Counted from the first letter of the stretch, positions 54,880 to 63,105 are shown. The stretch is 64,000 nucleotides of DNA from Bacillota bacterium (GCA_025361765.1 JANYJS010000082.1:22442-86441); one strand, 5' to 3'. The notes: generated by a model from the sequence alone, not told the origin. Numbers and translations are program-made.

Positions 54880-55442
54880 TAGGCAGATCCTTTCTTTAGC
54901 CGCTTCGCTAAAACCTGCGGCTTTGGTTTGAGATCTTGAAAAAACAAAAATACGCCGACCATTAAGAAAAAATCGCCGATGCTCAATACTTTTGGAAAAG
55001 GATAAGGCTCAGGAATAGGTATGATGTCGGCTAAAAAGTTAAAGGGACTTGATGCAGTTATGAGGGCGTGGAAGGTGTCCAGTCGATTTCCAACTATCGA
55101 GGAAATATCATAACCGGCAAAAATCAAGCAAGGTAGGGATACAGGCATATAGCCATTGTTAAAGGCAATCACTATAAAGTTAAGTACTACCCCAACCAAA
55201 GCTATTTTGATGGAGAGTCTTCGGATATTGAGTAGGAGGCATAAAACGATTAAAGTGTAAGATGAAATAATAGTGGTATAGTGAAATGAATCCGGAATAA
55301 TACTCTTAGATAATAGTGTTTGAAGTATAACTGATAGAATTAGAAAATACCATCCATTGATGCGTAGCCTCTTTAAACTGGCGAACTTTCCTTTTCTAAT
55401 AAGCAAAACAAACCCTGAGGTGGCAATTGTTTCAACTAACAT
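54879..55442 (-). CDS. DUF5317 membrane protein
   Basis: 187 residues, about five membrane segments. The NNGYMPVSLPCL segment and the C-terminal LSIGDFFLMVGVFLFFQDLKP are DUF5317 hallmarks, a family found mostly in Clostridia and Actinobacteria, often beside HD-GYP proteins. Function unknown. It overlaps the HD-GYP gene end by 7 bp. Confidence 0.82.
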   Translation of the reverse strand: MLVETIATSGFVLLIRKGKFASLKRLRINGWYFLILSVILQTLLSKSIIPDSFHYTTIISSYTLIVLCLLLNIRRLSIKIALVGVVLNFIVIAFNNGYMPVSLPCLIFAGYDISSIVGNRLDTFHALITASSPFNFLADIIPIPEPYPFPKVLSIGDFFLMVGVFLFFQDLKPKPQVLAKRLKKGSA

Positions 55443-56782
55443 ATTTGCGCTTCTTTTTCTAGATTCTGCTCAAGAAGTTCATTTTCTAGATTTTGCTCAA
55501 GGAGTTCTTTTTCAAGAATTTTGATGAAAACTTCTGCTAATTCTGCGTTGAATTGGGTGCCGGAATTATTTCGAATTTCTTCTAGGGCTACCTCCTGAGT
55601 CAAACCTTTTCTGTAGGGCCTATCTGAAATCATGGCGTCATAAACATCGGCAAGTGATAAAATCGCCGCTTCAAGGCATATAGATGAGTCTTTGATTCCA
55701 TTGGGATAACCTTTCCCGTCAGGGCGTTCATGATGCTGAGCAACTATTTTTGAAATGCCTTTAAGAAAATCTATGCCATCGATAATCTCCGAACCAATCC
55801 TAACGTGTTCTTTTATATTGGCATATTCATCCGGGGATAAACCGGAAGTTTTTTTAAGGATACTATCGTCAATTCCAATTTTGCCGATATCATGAAGTAT
55901 AGCAGCGTTTTTCAAATTATCCATGCGATCTGCCCTTAAGTTTACGGCAGATGCTATTGATTCGGAATATCTTAAAACCCGGGAGGCATGGCCACTGGTG
56001 TACATATCCTTGGCCTCAAGAAACTTATTGAAGGCAGAAATGGTGTCTATATAAGTATGCTTCATATTCAGATACAATTTGAACGAATACCTTGCAAGGA
56101 GAAGAGGTGCGAAAAATAATACTACGGCGGTAGGCCCATAGCTCATAAAGGCTAATGCCAGAATAACGCCGATCATTGCCACAGCGAAAATACTGAGGGC
56201 TACGCCTTTGAAAATATTGATCCATGTTTGCAGGAAAGGTTTGACATGGATCAAGGAAACCAGCACAGATATGATCACGCTGTTGATTACCAGATAGACA
56301 AGAACAGTTAAAATTATTGGGCCAAAGAGAAATCTGCCATATTGGTAGTCAGAAAAATAAGAAAAAACTAAACCAGATAGTCCAGATGAAAGTATCAAGG
56401 TTGAGACATTGAATATGGATTTATAGTAGGGAGTATTGAATATGTGAGAATAACCTTCTTCTGTTTTAACAACAGAAAATATATAGGAAGCAGATGCTGC
56501 AATCATTGCAAGCAGAGGACCTCCGACTATGATGGAGGCAAGATAGATGGAAAAACTGACAGAAACTCCAATTCCATTGGGCAAAATGATCGTTAGTGAC
56601 TCGGATACGATGGCCAGTATGGACCAGAAAATAACAACGAACATGACTGAATAGGTAATGCTGGAAAAGGAAAACTGTGGCGAAAATGAATAAAGGCTAG
56701 AAGTAGCAATATAGCCAGTCAGCCCAATGGCAAAAACCGTAATAACCGCTATATAAGCGTATACTTTCCTTGGGAGTCCCAT
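55436..56782 (-). CDS. Membrane HD-GYP phosphodiesterase
   Basis: 448 residues. About seven hydrophobic segments (residues 1-235) form an unrecognised membrane sensor, followed by an HD-GYP domain: EAKDMYTSGHASRVLRYSE, AAILHDIGKIGIDDSILKK (HD), HVRIGSEII, QHHERPDGKGYPNGI (GYP) and LADVYDAMISDRPYRKGL. Such domains hydrolyse c-di-GMP or cGAMP. ATG 56782 follows AGGAGAA. The C-terminus has a 9-residue tandem repeat (ELLEQNLEN/ELLEQNLEK, 55454-55507). Confidence 0.92.
   Translation of the reverse strand: MGLPRKVYAYIAVITVFAIGLTGYIATSSLYSFSPQFSFSSITYSVMFVVIFWSILAIVSESLTIILPNGIGVSVSFSIYLASIIVGGPLLAMIAASASYIFSVVKTEEGYSHIFNTPYYKSIFNVSTLILSSGLSGLVFSYFSDYQYGRFLFGPIILTVLVYLVINSVIISVLVSLIHVKPFLQTWINIFKGVALSIFAVAMIGVILALAFMSYGPTAVVLFFAPLLLARYSFKLYLNMKHTYIDTISAFNKFLEAKDMYTSGHASRVLRYSESIASAVNLRADRMDNLKNAAILHDIGKIGIDDSILKKTSGLSPDEYANIKEHVRIGSEIIDGIDFLKGISKIVAQHHERPDGKGYPNGIKDSSICLEAAILSLADVYDAMISDRPYRKGLTQEVALEEIRNNSGTQFNAELAEVFIKILEKELLEQNLENELLEQNLEKEAQIC
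55454..55507. repeat. 27-bp tandem repeat in the HD-GYP gene 3' end
   Basis: Two in-frame 27-bp units (55454-55480 and 55481-55507) encode ELLEQNLEK and ELLEQNLEN, differing at three bases, starting 5 codons before the stop. The repeat extends the C-terminal helix. Confidence 0.9.
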
Positions 56783-56800
56783 GAACTTCTCCTATAAGGC

Positions 56801-57017
56801 TATCAGACCGGACGACTACTTTTGTGGAACTATCTCCAGGTAAATCCTGCACCTGCAGAAAGAACAAGAGCCATTATACTACTAAGGGCAATAAAAATTC
56901 TTCTCATCGAATATAGCCTCCTTATTTGAAGTACTATGCCTTACGCTAATTCAGGCATGCTATATCCGCTTCGCTAGGACAAAAAATATGACTTTAACGG
57001 AGTAATCCGGTCTGATA
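56801..57017 (-). promoter_or_regulatory. Inverted-repeat-bounded leader ahead of the HD-GYP gene, possible structured RNA
   Basis: TATCAGACCGG (56801-56811) and CCGGTCTGATA (57007-57017) are perfect 11-bp inverted repeats bracketing 217 bp between the conserved-protein gene and HD-GYP. Read on the minus strand, a second helix can form between GGATATAGC (about 56958-56966) and GCTATATTC (about 56909-56917), enclosing a hairpin ATGCC...GGCAT and lying just after the SD of a 25-codon ORF. It matches no riboswitch class I recognise. Confidence 0.4.
56830..56907 (-). CDS. Short hydrophobic ORF (25 residues)
   Basis: ATG 56907 with a strong SD (AAGGAGG, 9-10 bases upstream) opens a 25-codon frame: a basic start (MRRIF) then a hydrophobic helix (IALSSIMALVLSAGAG) and FTWR. 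It could be a leader peptide, a small membrane protein working with the HD-GYP sensor, or chance. The SD is as good as any in the window, and the stop is 47 bp before the HD-GYP start. No cysteine, so not an AgrD-type peptide. Confidence 0.4.
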   Translation of the reverse strand: MRRIFIALSSIMALVLSAGAGFTWR

Positions 57018-57638
57018 CTAACTTAATAACCTAGATACAATACGGTTCACTGCATCTAGGACAGATTTGACTACTAGCTCATCGCTGTTCTTAGCGGTGA
57101 CTGCTGAGCCGCTGACCAGTATTTCCTGATCTCCGACTATGGCTGTTATGTAGATTATGATAGTGTCTTTGCCGGAAACAACCAATCTGGCAATTTCTTC
57201 GATGGCAAATATATTCTTTAATCCGCAACAATTCTCGACTGCATCAATCGTTGCAAGGCTGATTACTCTGGTAATATTGTTTGCTGTGGCTATTCCGCTA
57301 CTGCTTCCTTCAAAGAATTCACCGTCTTTTTCAAGGACAATGGTAGAGGTAAAGGTGTTTGCCTTTATTTGATTTTCGATGCTGCTGACTCTGAGTCTGC
57401 TGGTCTTTAAGATGCTGGCGTCTCCTTGAATCTGAGCGACACTGATCATTTTGTAATCGACATGAAGATCAAACTGGGATACCATGACGGATTCTACATC
57501 TCTGGCTATTTGTTTCGGATTACGAGAGACATCTGAGACGATATGTATTTCTTTTATTTGATTTTCCTCTTCGACAATTCGGCTTGTTATAACAGAATTA
57601 ATCCTATTAAGAAAGCCCTCGATAATCTTCGTATCCAT
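57018..57638 (-). CDS. Conserved protein of unknown function, first gene of the HD-GYP operon
   Basis: 206 residues, no signal or membrane segment. The N-terminal half has IKEIHIVSDVSRNPKQIARDVESVMVSQFDLHVDYKMISVAQIQ, a well-conserved-looking block; the second half alternates strands and helices (GIATANNITRVISLATIDAVEN, IIIYITAIVGDQEILVSGSAV). I have seen similar blocks next to HD-GYP genes but cannot name a function. A sigma-A promoter lies upstream at 57680-57708. Confidence 0.75.
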   Translation of the reverse strand: MDTKIIEGFLNRINSVITSRIVEEENQIKEIHIVSDVSRNPKQIARDVESVMVSQFDLHVDYKMISVAQIQGDASILKTSRLRVSSIENQIKANTFTSTIVLEKDGEFFEGSSSGIATANNITRVISLATIDAVENCCGLKNIFAIEEIARLVVSGKDTIIIYITAIVGDQEILVSGSAVTAKNSDELVVKSVLDAVNRIVSRLLS

Positions 57639-57679
57639 AATTCACCTTCATTCTAAAATATAGTAAACAACATACATTC

Positions 57680-57708
57680 ATTATAGTCAATTGATGATTA
57701 TAAAGCAA
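57680..57708 (-). promoter_or_regulatory. Sigma-A promoter of the HD-GYP operon
   Basis: Minus strand: TTGCTT (57703-57708) - 17 bp - TATAAT (57680-57685), 42 bp upstream of the conserved-protein start at 57638. Confidence 0.65.
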
Positions 57709-57725
57709 CCATCCGGCATGAATTA

Positions 57726-57755
57726 GTTTCCTTGGCTGGGAAAATGGTATAGAAT
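57726..57755 (+). promoter_or_regulatory. Candidate promoter of the nik-lar operon, possibly sigma-B type
   Basis: GTTTCC (57726-57731) - 13 bp - TGGTAT (57745-57750) resembles the sigma-B consensus (4/6 and 5/6); alternatively TTTCCT - 17 bp - TAGAAT would be a weak sigma-A promoter. About 95 bp precede the nikMN start. The rest of the 57639-57849 gap shows no obvious metal riboswitch or NikR palindrome. Confidence 0.3.
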
Positions 57756-57849
57756 GAAGCTAGTCTTTAGCCATTGAATAGAAAAGGTTCAGTAAAGAAG
57801 CTGAATGAAGCGAAAATTTGATTATTTATAACAATGTGGAGGAAAATAT

Positions 57850-58890
57850 ATGCACATGGCAGATGCATTAATTTCTCCTGTAGTAGGCGCAGTAATGCTT
57901 GCGGCTAGTACAGGGACTATTGCCTATTCTGTAAGCAAATTGAAAGATGGACTTGAAGAAAAGAAAATCCCCTTGATGGGCATTATGGGTGCCTTTGTTT
58001 TTTCTGCCCAGATGATCAACTTTACCATACCGGCAACGGGATCCAGTGGTCATATAGGTGGGGGAATACTGCTCGCAGCCCTCCTGGGCCCTTATGCGGG
58101 ATTTTTGGTGATCACGTCGGTTCTTTTGATACAGGCGCTTTTTTTCGGAGATGGGGGTTTGCTGGCACTTGGATGCAATATCTTTAACCTCGGCTTTTTT
58201 ACTTGCTTTGTCGCTTATCCGCTTATCTATAAACCTATTCAAAAAAAGGGGATCAGCGCGAAGACCATAACAATTGGAGCAATTATTGCTGTCGTCATCG
58301 GTCTTCAGTTAGGGGCCTTTGGCGTAGTTGTCGAAACCTTGGCTTCTGGCAAAACAGAATTGCCTTTTGGCACTTTTGTCTTGCTTATGCAGCCTATTCA
58401 TCTTGCAATAGGTCTAATCGAGGGAATTGTGGTGTCTTCTGTGCTTTGTTTCATTTTTAAATTCAGCCCGGATATTCTTGAAAACGCACTTTCTGGTGCT
58501 AAAAACGGAGTAAGTAGCAAAACTGGTGCTAAAAACGGAAATGTGAGCAAAAAGAAAATTCTGATTGGATTGCTGCTTTTGGCCTTCTTTATCGGAGGCT
58601 TCCTCTCCATGTTTGCATCCACAAACCCGGATGGACTCGAATGGGCTATTAACAATGTTATTGGGGCGCCGGAATTGATGGGGCAACAGGGGATTCAAAG
58701 TGTGATTGCGGATATTCAAGATCAATTAACCATCTTGCCAGGCTATAACTTTAAGGCAGTGGATGGTGAACCTGCCAAGGTGGGAACGAGTATTTCCGGG
58801 ATTGTTGGTGGACTAATGACACTGGCTTTTGCATGCGCAATTGGATTTGTGATTACAAAACTAAAAAGGAAAAAATCATGTCGAAATTAA
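57850..58890 (+). CDS. ECF nickel/cobalt transporter, fused NikM-NikN
   Basis: 346 residues. The invariant MHMADALISP (N-terminal amine, His2 and His-type ligands of CbiM/NikM) and PATGSSGHIGGGILLAALLGP mark the S-component; about seven membrane segments. After a linker (about 215-235) a CbiN/NikN-like part with STNPDGLEWAI and a last TM follows, so M and N are fused as NikMN. Adjacent LarB/LarC favour nickel. The linker contains a 30-bp tandem repeat (58493-58552). Confidence 0.9.
   Translation: MHMADALISPVVGAVMLAASTGTIAYSVSKLKDGLEEKKIPLMGIMGAFVFSAQMINFTIPATGSSGHIGGGILLAALLGPYAGFLVITSVLLIQALFFGDGGLLALGCNIFNLGFFTCFVAYPLIYKPIQKKGISAKTITIGAIIAVVIGLQLGAFGVVVETLASGKTELPFGTFVLLMQPIHLAIGLIEGIVVSSVLCFIFKFSPDILENALSGAKNGVSSKTGAKNGNVSKKKILIGLLLLAFFIGGFLSMFASTNPDGLEWAINNVIGAPELMGQQGIQSVIADIQDQLTILPGYNFKAVDGEPAKVGTSISGIVGGLMTLAFACAIGFVITKLKRKKSCRN
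58493..58552. repeat. 30-bp tandem repeat in the nikMN linker
   Basis: Two in-frame 30-bp units (58493-58522, 58523-58552) starting CTGGTGCTAAAAACGGA encode SGAKNGVSSK and TGAKNGNVSK, at the junction of the M and N parts. Confidence 0.9.
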
Positions 58891-59681
58891 TTACAGCTTT
58901 AAACAATTTGGCAACCCTTGAGGAGTTGGCAAAAAAAGAAACGACGATTCATGATTTGCATCCTATATCTAAAATGTTCACAACCCTCATTTATCTTGTA
59001 GTCGTTATTTCCTTTAATAAATATAATTTGAGTGGACTCATTCCTTTCATCCTTTATCCCGTGCTTATGATGGCTATGGCTGAGATTCCTTATAAACCTT
59101 TGGTTTCGAGAATTTTAATTGCACTGCCATTCTCATTTTTTGCTGCGATTTCCAATATTTTTTTTGAAAAAACAGTAGCCTTTCAAGCTTTTAGTGTTCT
59201 AATCACATTTGGCATGATTTCTTTCACTTCTATTATTTTTAAGACTATCTTGACGGTTATGGCGGTGCTAATCTTAGTGTCAACTACGCCTGTCACGAAG
59301 GTAGCACGTGAACTAATCAGAATTAGAGTACCAAAAATTTTCGTTATCCAGATGATGTTGACATATAGATATATTAGTGTGTTAATTGAAGAAACGGGTA
59401 ACATGATTACAGCCTACCATATGCGGTCACCTAAACAGAAGGGCATAGAAATGGATCATATGGGGACCTTTGCGGGACAGCTTCTTCTTAGAAGTTTTGA
59501 CAGAGCGGATAGAATTTATTATGCTATGAAATGCAGAGGCTTTGATGGAGAATACAGGTTTGCAGGATCAAATAAGCTAAATGCCGTTGATTGGATTTAT
59601 ATGGTTACCTTAACAGGGCTGTTTATAGGTATGCGGTTTATAAACATCAGCATCATTTTGGGCGGGATATTTGGGTTTTAG
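58878..59681 (+). CDS. ECF transporter T-component NikQ/CbiQ
   Basis: 267 residues from ATG 58878 (AAGGA 8 bases upstream), overlapping nikMN by 13 bp. Six or so membrane segments, ARELIRIRVPKIFVIQMMLTYRYI and the Ala-Arg-Gly-type coupling motif (YAMKCRGFDG) of ECF T-proteins. It couples NikM to the ATPase. The last codons are partly duplicated after the stop (59655-59747). Confidence 0.9.
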   Translation: MSKLITALNNLATLEELAKKETTIHDLHPISKMFTTLIYLVVVISFNKYNLSGLIPFILYPVLMMAMAEIPYKPLVSRILIALPFSFFAAISNIFFEKTVAFQAFSVLITFGMISFTSIIFKTILTVMAVLILVSTTPVTKVARELIRIRVPKIFVIQMMLTYRYISVLIEETGNMITAYHMRSPKQKGIEMDHMGTFAGQLLLRSFDRADRIYYAMKCRGFDGEYRFAGSNKLNAVDWIYMVTLTGLFIGMRFINISIILGGIFGF

Positions 59682-59747
59682 TCAGTGTTATTTTGGGTAG
59701 GTTGTTTGGATTAGTCAGCGTGTTTGTGCGGGCTATTTGGGTTTCAG
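59655..59747. repeat. Degenerate G/T-rich repeat (about 35 bp, 2-3 copies) at the nikQ 3' end
   Basis: A 35-bp unit at 59655-59689 (last nikQ codons plus stop) recurs at 59690-59724 with about two-thirds identity and small indels; a 20-bp piece, GCGGGATATTTGGGTTTTAG (59662-59681), recurs as GCGGGCTATTTGGGTTTCAG (59728-59747). The nikO SD lies right after the last copy. The coding strand is almost free of C and A here and holds several GGG runs. Confidence 0.75.
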
Positions 59748-59760
59748 GGGGGAAGACTTT

Positions 59761-60531
59761 TTGGTTAAAATAGAGAACGCAAGCTTTACTTATCCTGATG
59801 GACATAAAGCGATCAATAATCTTAGCCTTAGCGTCAAGGATCATGAGTTGGTAGGTGTTGTAGGGGCAAATGGTGCTGGAAAGTCGACGCTGCTGACCTT
59901 GCTGACGGGCATCAACCTAGCCAATGAAGGCTGTATTTATATTGATAATATTCCAGTTGGTATAGAGACTCTTCGAGATGTGCGAAGGAATATCGGTATG
60001 GTTTTTCAGAATCCTGATGACCAGCTTTTTATGTCGTCAGTTTTTGACGATATCGCCTTTGGGCCAAGAAACTATGGCTTAGCTGAAACAGAAACCGAGA
60101 ACAGAGTGTCAAAAGTGCTGAAAATACTGGAAATAGAGCACCTTAGACACAGAATGTCACATAAATTATCTGGAGGAGAAAAGCGCAGCGTGGCGATTGC
60201 ATCTGTTCTTTCCATGAACCCGGCCATACTTTTACTAGATGAGCCTTCATCTTTTCTGGATCCGAGAAGCCGGCGCAATCTCATAAATATTTTAAAGGGC
60301 CTTAAAATGACTCAACTGATTGCAACACATGATCTCGATCTAGTCCTTGATGTTTGCGAACGGGTCATTGTACTAAAAAACGGTGAGATCTATGCGGAAG
60401 GGATTCCAAGTGATATTTTGGTTCAAGAGGAATTAATGGCGGACTGTGGACTGGAGCCACCCCTTAGCCTTGGTGGCTGTCCGGTTTTCAAACAGGACAA
60501 ATGTAAGGGTATTATAGGAGGATTACAATGA
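59761..60531 (+). CDS. ECF transporter ATP-binding protein NikO/CbiO
   Basis: 256 residues. Walker A GANGAGKSTLLTLL (about 36-49), Q-loop FQNPDDQLF, signature LSGGEKRSVAIASVL, Walker B ILLLDEPSSFLDP and the switch histidine in ATHDLDL. TTG 59761 is taken as start because a GGGGGG-type SD lies 6-8 bases upstream; an in-frame TTG at 59737 overlaps the repeat and has no SD. It ends 4 bp inside larB. Confidence 0.93.
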   Translation: MVKIENASFTYPDGHKAINNLSLSVKDHELVGVVGANGAGKSTLLTLLTGINLANEGCIYIDNIPVGIETLRDVRRNIGMVFQNPDDQLFMSSVFDDIAFGPRNYGLAETETENRVSKVLKILEIEHLRHRMSHKLSGGEKRSVAIASVLSMNPAILLLDEPSSFLDPRSRRNLINILKGLKMTQLIATHDLDLVLDVCERVIVLKNGEIYAEGIPSDILVQEELMADCGLEPPLSLGGCPVFKQDKCKGIIGGLQ

Positions 60532-61274
60532 ATGCCAACTATCTTAAGACCATATTATCAGGCGTCGCAGGCGGGGAACTGAATCCTGAAGAGGCTTTTG
60601 AAAAACTGAAAAATCTTCCTTATGAAGATCTTGACTTCGCAAAGGTCGATCAACACAGAAATATACGCACCGGTTATCCGGAGGCTATATATTGCCCGGG
60701 TAAGACGCCAGAACAAGTTGCTATGATTATGCAAAAAATGGCGGAGCATAATTCGAATATTTTGGCCACTAGGGCATCAAAAGAGATTTTTGATGTGGTC
60801 AGGAAAAGTGTTCCTGATGCCATCTATCATGAACTTGCTAGAATAATCGTTGTGAAACGCGAAGAAACCGAAATTTCAGATAAGGTTATTGCCGTTATAA
60901 CTGCGGGAACCTCCGACATACCCGTTGCAGAAGAGGCGGCAATCACCGCTGAAATCATAGGGAACAAGGTGGACCGCATTTACGATGTCGGCGTTGCGGG
61001 TATCCATAGGCTTCTGGCACAATCGGACAGGATTAGAGCAGCCAATGTCATCATCGTTATTGCAGGCATGGAAGGGGCCCTCGCCAGCGTGGTTGGAGGT
61101 TTGGTGGACAAGCCGGTCATCGCTGTACCTACAAGCACAGGCTACGGAGCCAGCTTCGGAGGTATTGCAGCTCTTCTGACTATGCTCAACAGCTGTGCAA
61201 CGGGCATTGGTGTGGTCAATATTGACAATGGATTTGGGGCTGGCTATCTGGCTTCAAATATCAATAAATTATAG
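60528..61274 (+). CDS. larB: Nickel-pincer cofactor biosynthesis carboxylase LarB
   Basis: 248 residues. RTGYPEAIYCPGKTPEQVAMIM, AVITAGTSDIPVAEEAAI, VDRIYDVGVAGIHRLL and VVGGLVDKPVIAVPTSTGYGASFGG are LarB (PurE-like) signatures. LarB carboxylates nicotinic acid adenine dinucleotide, the first step to the nickel-pincer nucleotide of lactate racemase and related enzymes. It overlaps nikO by 4 bp. Confidence 0.95.
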   Translation: MNANYLKTILSGVAGGELNPEEAFEKLKNLPYEDLDFAKVDQHRNIRTGYPEAIYCPGKTPEQVAMIMQKMAEHNSNILATRASKEIFDVVRKSVPDAIYHELARIIVVKREETEISDKVIAVITAGTSDIPVAEEAAITAEIIGNKVDRIYDVGVAGIHRLLAQSDRIRAANVIIVIAGMEGALASVVGGLVDKPVIAVPTSTGYGASFGGIAALLTMLNSCATGIGVVNIDNGFGAGYLASNINKL

Positions 61275-61383
61275 CATTTATTTTAGAATTTTAGGCAACA
61301 TACAATATGGAGTTCGCTGGTATTATAGACACAACTGTAAGCGGGCTCAGCATTACCAGCACATAGAAAGTGGGGGTTATAAA

Positions 61384-62688
61384 ATGGATAAAATACTATA
61401 CTTTGACTGCTTTTCTGGAATCAGCGGGGACATGACTTTAGGTGCCTTGATCGATTTGGGCCTAGACCCTCAGGTGGTCAGGCAAGAAATCCAAAAAATT
61501 GGCATAAATGGATATGATTTTTCCGTCCAAAGGACTCAAAAATATGGCATTTCTGGAATGGATGTGACTGTCGCACTACATGAAGGGATGCTACACCATC
61601 TGCTCCATAAACAAAATGAAAATTGCGTTGAACTCTGTGAAAGCTTCGAAATGGAACACCATGAAGAAGAACGAAACTTAGCGGAGATCAGTCAAATTAT
61701 CATGACCAGCAGTATAACGGATAAGGCGAAGGACATGGCCTTATCAATTTTTAAAGAAATTGCCATTGCTGAAGCGGCCGTTCATGGCAAAGACATCAAT
61801 GAGGTGCATTTTCATGAAATTGGTGCTGTAGATTCGATTGTAGATATAGCTGGCGTTGCGATTTGCCTTGATATGCTTGGCATCGGCAAAATAGTCTGCT
61901 CGCCTTTGCATGAGGGAAAAGGTTTTGTGGAATGCAGGCATGGTGTGCTGCCCATACCTGTGCCTGCCGTAGCCCAGATGCTTAAAGGAAGCGGGATTAC
62001 GATAATCACTGAGGACATCGAAGCAGAACTGGTTACACCTACAGGTATTGGTATCATAAAATCATTAGCTGAAGGATCTTCGCAAATGCCGCACATGACG
62101 ATTGACAAGATAGGCTATGGATTTGGCAAAAGGGAAACAGGAAGGCTTAACGCTTTGAGAATATTTATGGGGAGCCAGACCGAAAAAGCAGAGGTTATAA
62201 TAAAAATAGATGCAGAGCTTGCTTCTAAAAGCGTAATTGGTGCAGAATCAATGAGCTCGGCTGCGCCTGTTACTATTGCAGTACTTGAGGCCAATATTGA
62301 TGATATGACAGGAGAAATGCTTGGCTTCACCATGGAAAGGCTTTTTGAAGCTGGAGCTTTGGATGTTTTCTTCACACCGATTCAGATGAAGAAAAACCGT
62401 CCCGCAACAATACTGACTGTTTTGTGTGCACTTTCGGACAAAGAAAAAATGGTGGAAGCTATTATAAGAGAGACGTCGACTTTTGGTGTTCGCATTCATG
62501 AGTCCGAAAGAGTGGTTATGAATCGAAAAACTGAAATTCTAGAGACGAAATTCGGGCCAATAAAGCTAAAGACGGGTATACTCGGTGGGATAGAAAAGAC
62601 TGCACCGGAATACGAAGACTGTGCTAGGCTTGCAAGAGAGCACAATGTGCCCATAGGTCAGATATATGAACTGGCTAAAAACAAATAG
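61384..62688 (+). CDS. larC: Nickel-pincer cofactor nickel insertase LarC (one uninterrupted frame)
   Basis: 434 residues from ATG 61384. ILYFDCFSGISGDMTLGALIDLGLD, EVHFHEIGAVDSIVDIAG, CSPLHEGKGFVECRHGVLPIPVPAV, ELVTPTGIGII, and the C-terminal half with ANIDDMTGEMLGFTMERLFEAGALDVFFTPIQMKKNRP. LarC inserts nickel with CTP. In Lactiplantibacillus the two halves need a frameshift; here they are one frame. The larB-larC gap of 109 bp holds no ORF of note. larE and larA are not in the window. Confidence 0.95.
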   Translation: MDKILYFDCFSGISGDMTLGALIDLGLDPQVVRQEIQKIGINGYDFSVQRTQKYGISGMDVTVALHEGMLHHLLHKQNENCVELCESFEMEHHEEERNLAEISQIIMTSSITDKAKDMALSIFKEIAIAEAAVHGKDINEVHFHEIGAVDSIVDIAGVAICLDMLGIGKIVCSPLHEGKGFVECRHGVLPIPVPAVAQMLKGSGITIITEDIEAELVTPTGIGIIKSLAEGSSQMPHMTIDKIGYGFGKRETGRLNALRIFMGSQTEKAEVIIKIDAELASKSVIGAESMSSAAPVTIAVLEANIDDMTGEMLGFTMERLFEAGALDVFFTPIQMKKNRPATILTVLCALSDKEKMVEAIIRETSTFGVRIHESERVVMNRKTEILETKFGPIKLKTGILGGIEKTAPEYEDCARLAREHNVPIGQIYELAKNK

Positions 62689-62744
62689 CCTCGTCTTGCT
62701 TAAGCGCTCCGAGTCGTCGCCCTGATTAAGCAGCTCCGTATATA

Positions 62745-62772
62745 TTGACAATTCAATTGAAACTATTATACT
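62745..62772 (+). promoter_or_regulatory. tRNA-Pro promoter
   Basis: TTGACA (62745-62750) - 16 bp - TATACT (62767-62772), about 20 bp before the tRNA 5' end. Confidence 0.75.
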
Positions 62773-62791
62773 TAATTTTGGACTGTGGTGT

Positions 62792-62868
62792 CGGGACGTA
62801 GCGCAGCTTGGTAGCGCGATTGGTTCGGGATCAATAGGCCGCAGGTTCAAATCCTGTCGTCCCGACCA
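62792..62868 (+). tRNA. tRNA-Pro (anticodon CGG)
   Basis: 77 nt cloverleaf: acceptor CGGGACG/CGTCCCG with C1-G72 and A73, D stem GCGC/GCGC, anticodon stem ATTGG/TCAAT, loop TTCGGGA giving anticodon CGG with G37, T-arm GCAGGTTCAAATCCTGT, encoded CCA. It reads CCG codons and stands alone at the junction between housekeeping and accessory sequence. Confidence 0.96.
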
Positions 62869-62871
62869 CAT

Positions 62872-62921
62872 AAAACGTTGAAATTGCAAAGGTTGTACGC
62901 CTTTTCAGTTTCAGCGTTTTT
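62872..62921 (+). terminator. Terminator after tRNA-Pro
   Basis: An 11-12-bp stem (AAACGTTGAAA 62873-62883 with TTTCAGCGTTT 62909-62919, one G-T pair) encloses a second stem AAAGG/CCTTT and ends in a T run. Two TTCACAAATA direct repeats (62950-62959, 62961-62970) follow in the noncoding stretch to 63105. Confidence 0.8.
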
Positions 62922-63105
62922 GCCATTTTATGGGTAAAAATCAAAAACGTTCACAAATAATTCACAAATATTTTTTCTTGATTTCATACTGTAGCAATTG
63001 AAGAAATATTTGACAATATCAATGTGACAATTGATGATATACTAATTAACAAAGAAGAATATAATTGATGCAAATTGAGCATAACGTGATATTGAGAGGA
63101 TAATT

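Noticed and set aside
56830..56907. AgrD-type autoinducer peptide
   Set aside because: No cysteine or serine ring segment and no acidic tail, and no AgrB nearby.
56801..57017. c-di-GMP riboswitch before the HD-GYP gene
   Set aside because: None of the conserved GEMM-I or type II core sequences is visible; kept only as an unclassified structured leader.
62566..62889. 107-codon minus-strand frame across the tRNA
   Set aside because: It covers larC antisense and the tRNA gene; no SD and no family resemblance.
62869..63105. Phage integrase or attachment site next to the tRNA
   Set aside because: No integrase frame on either strand within the window; only short direct repeats.
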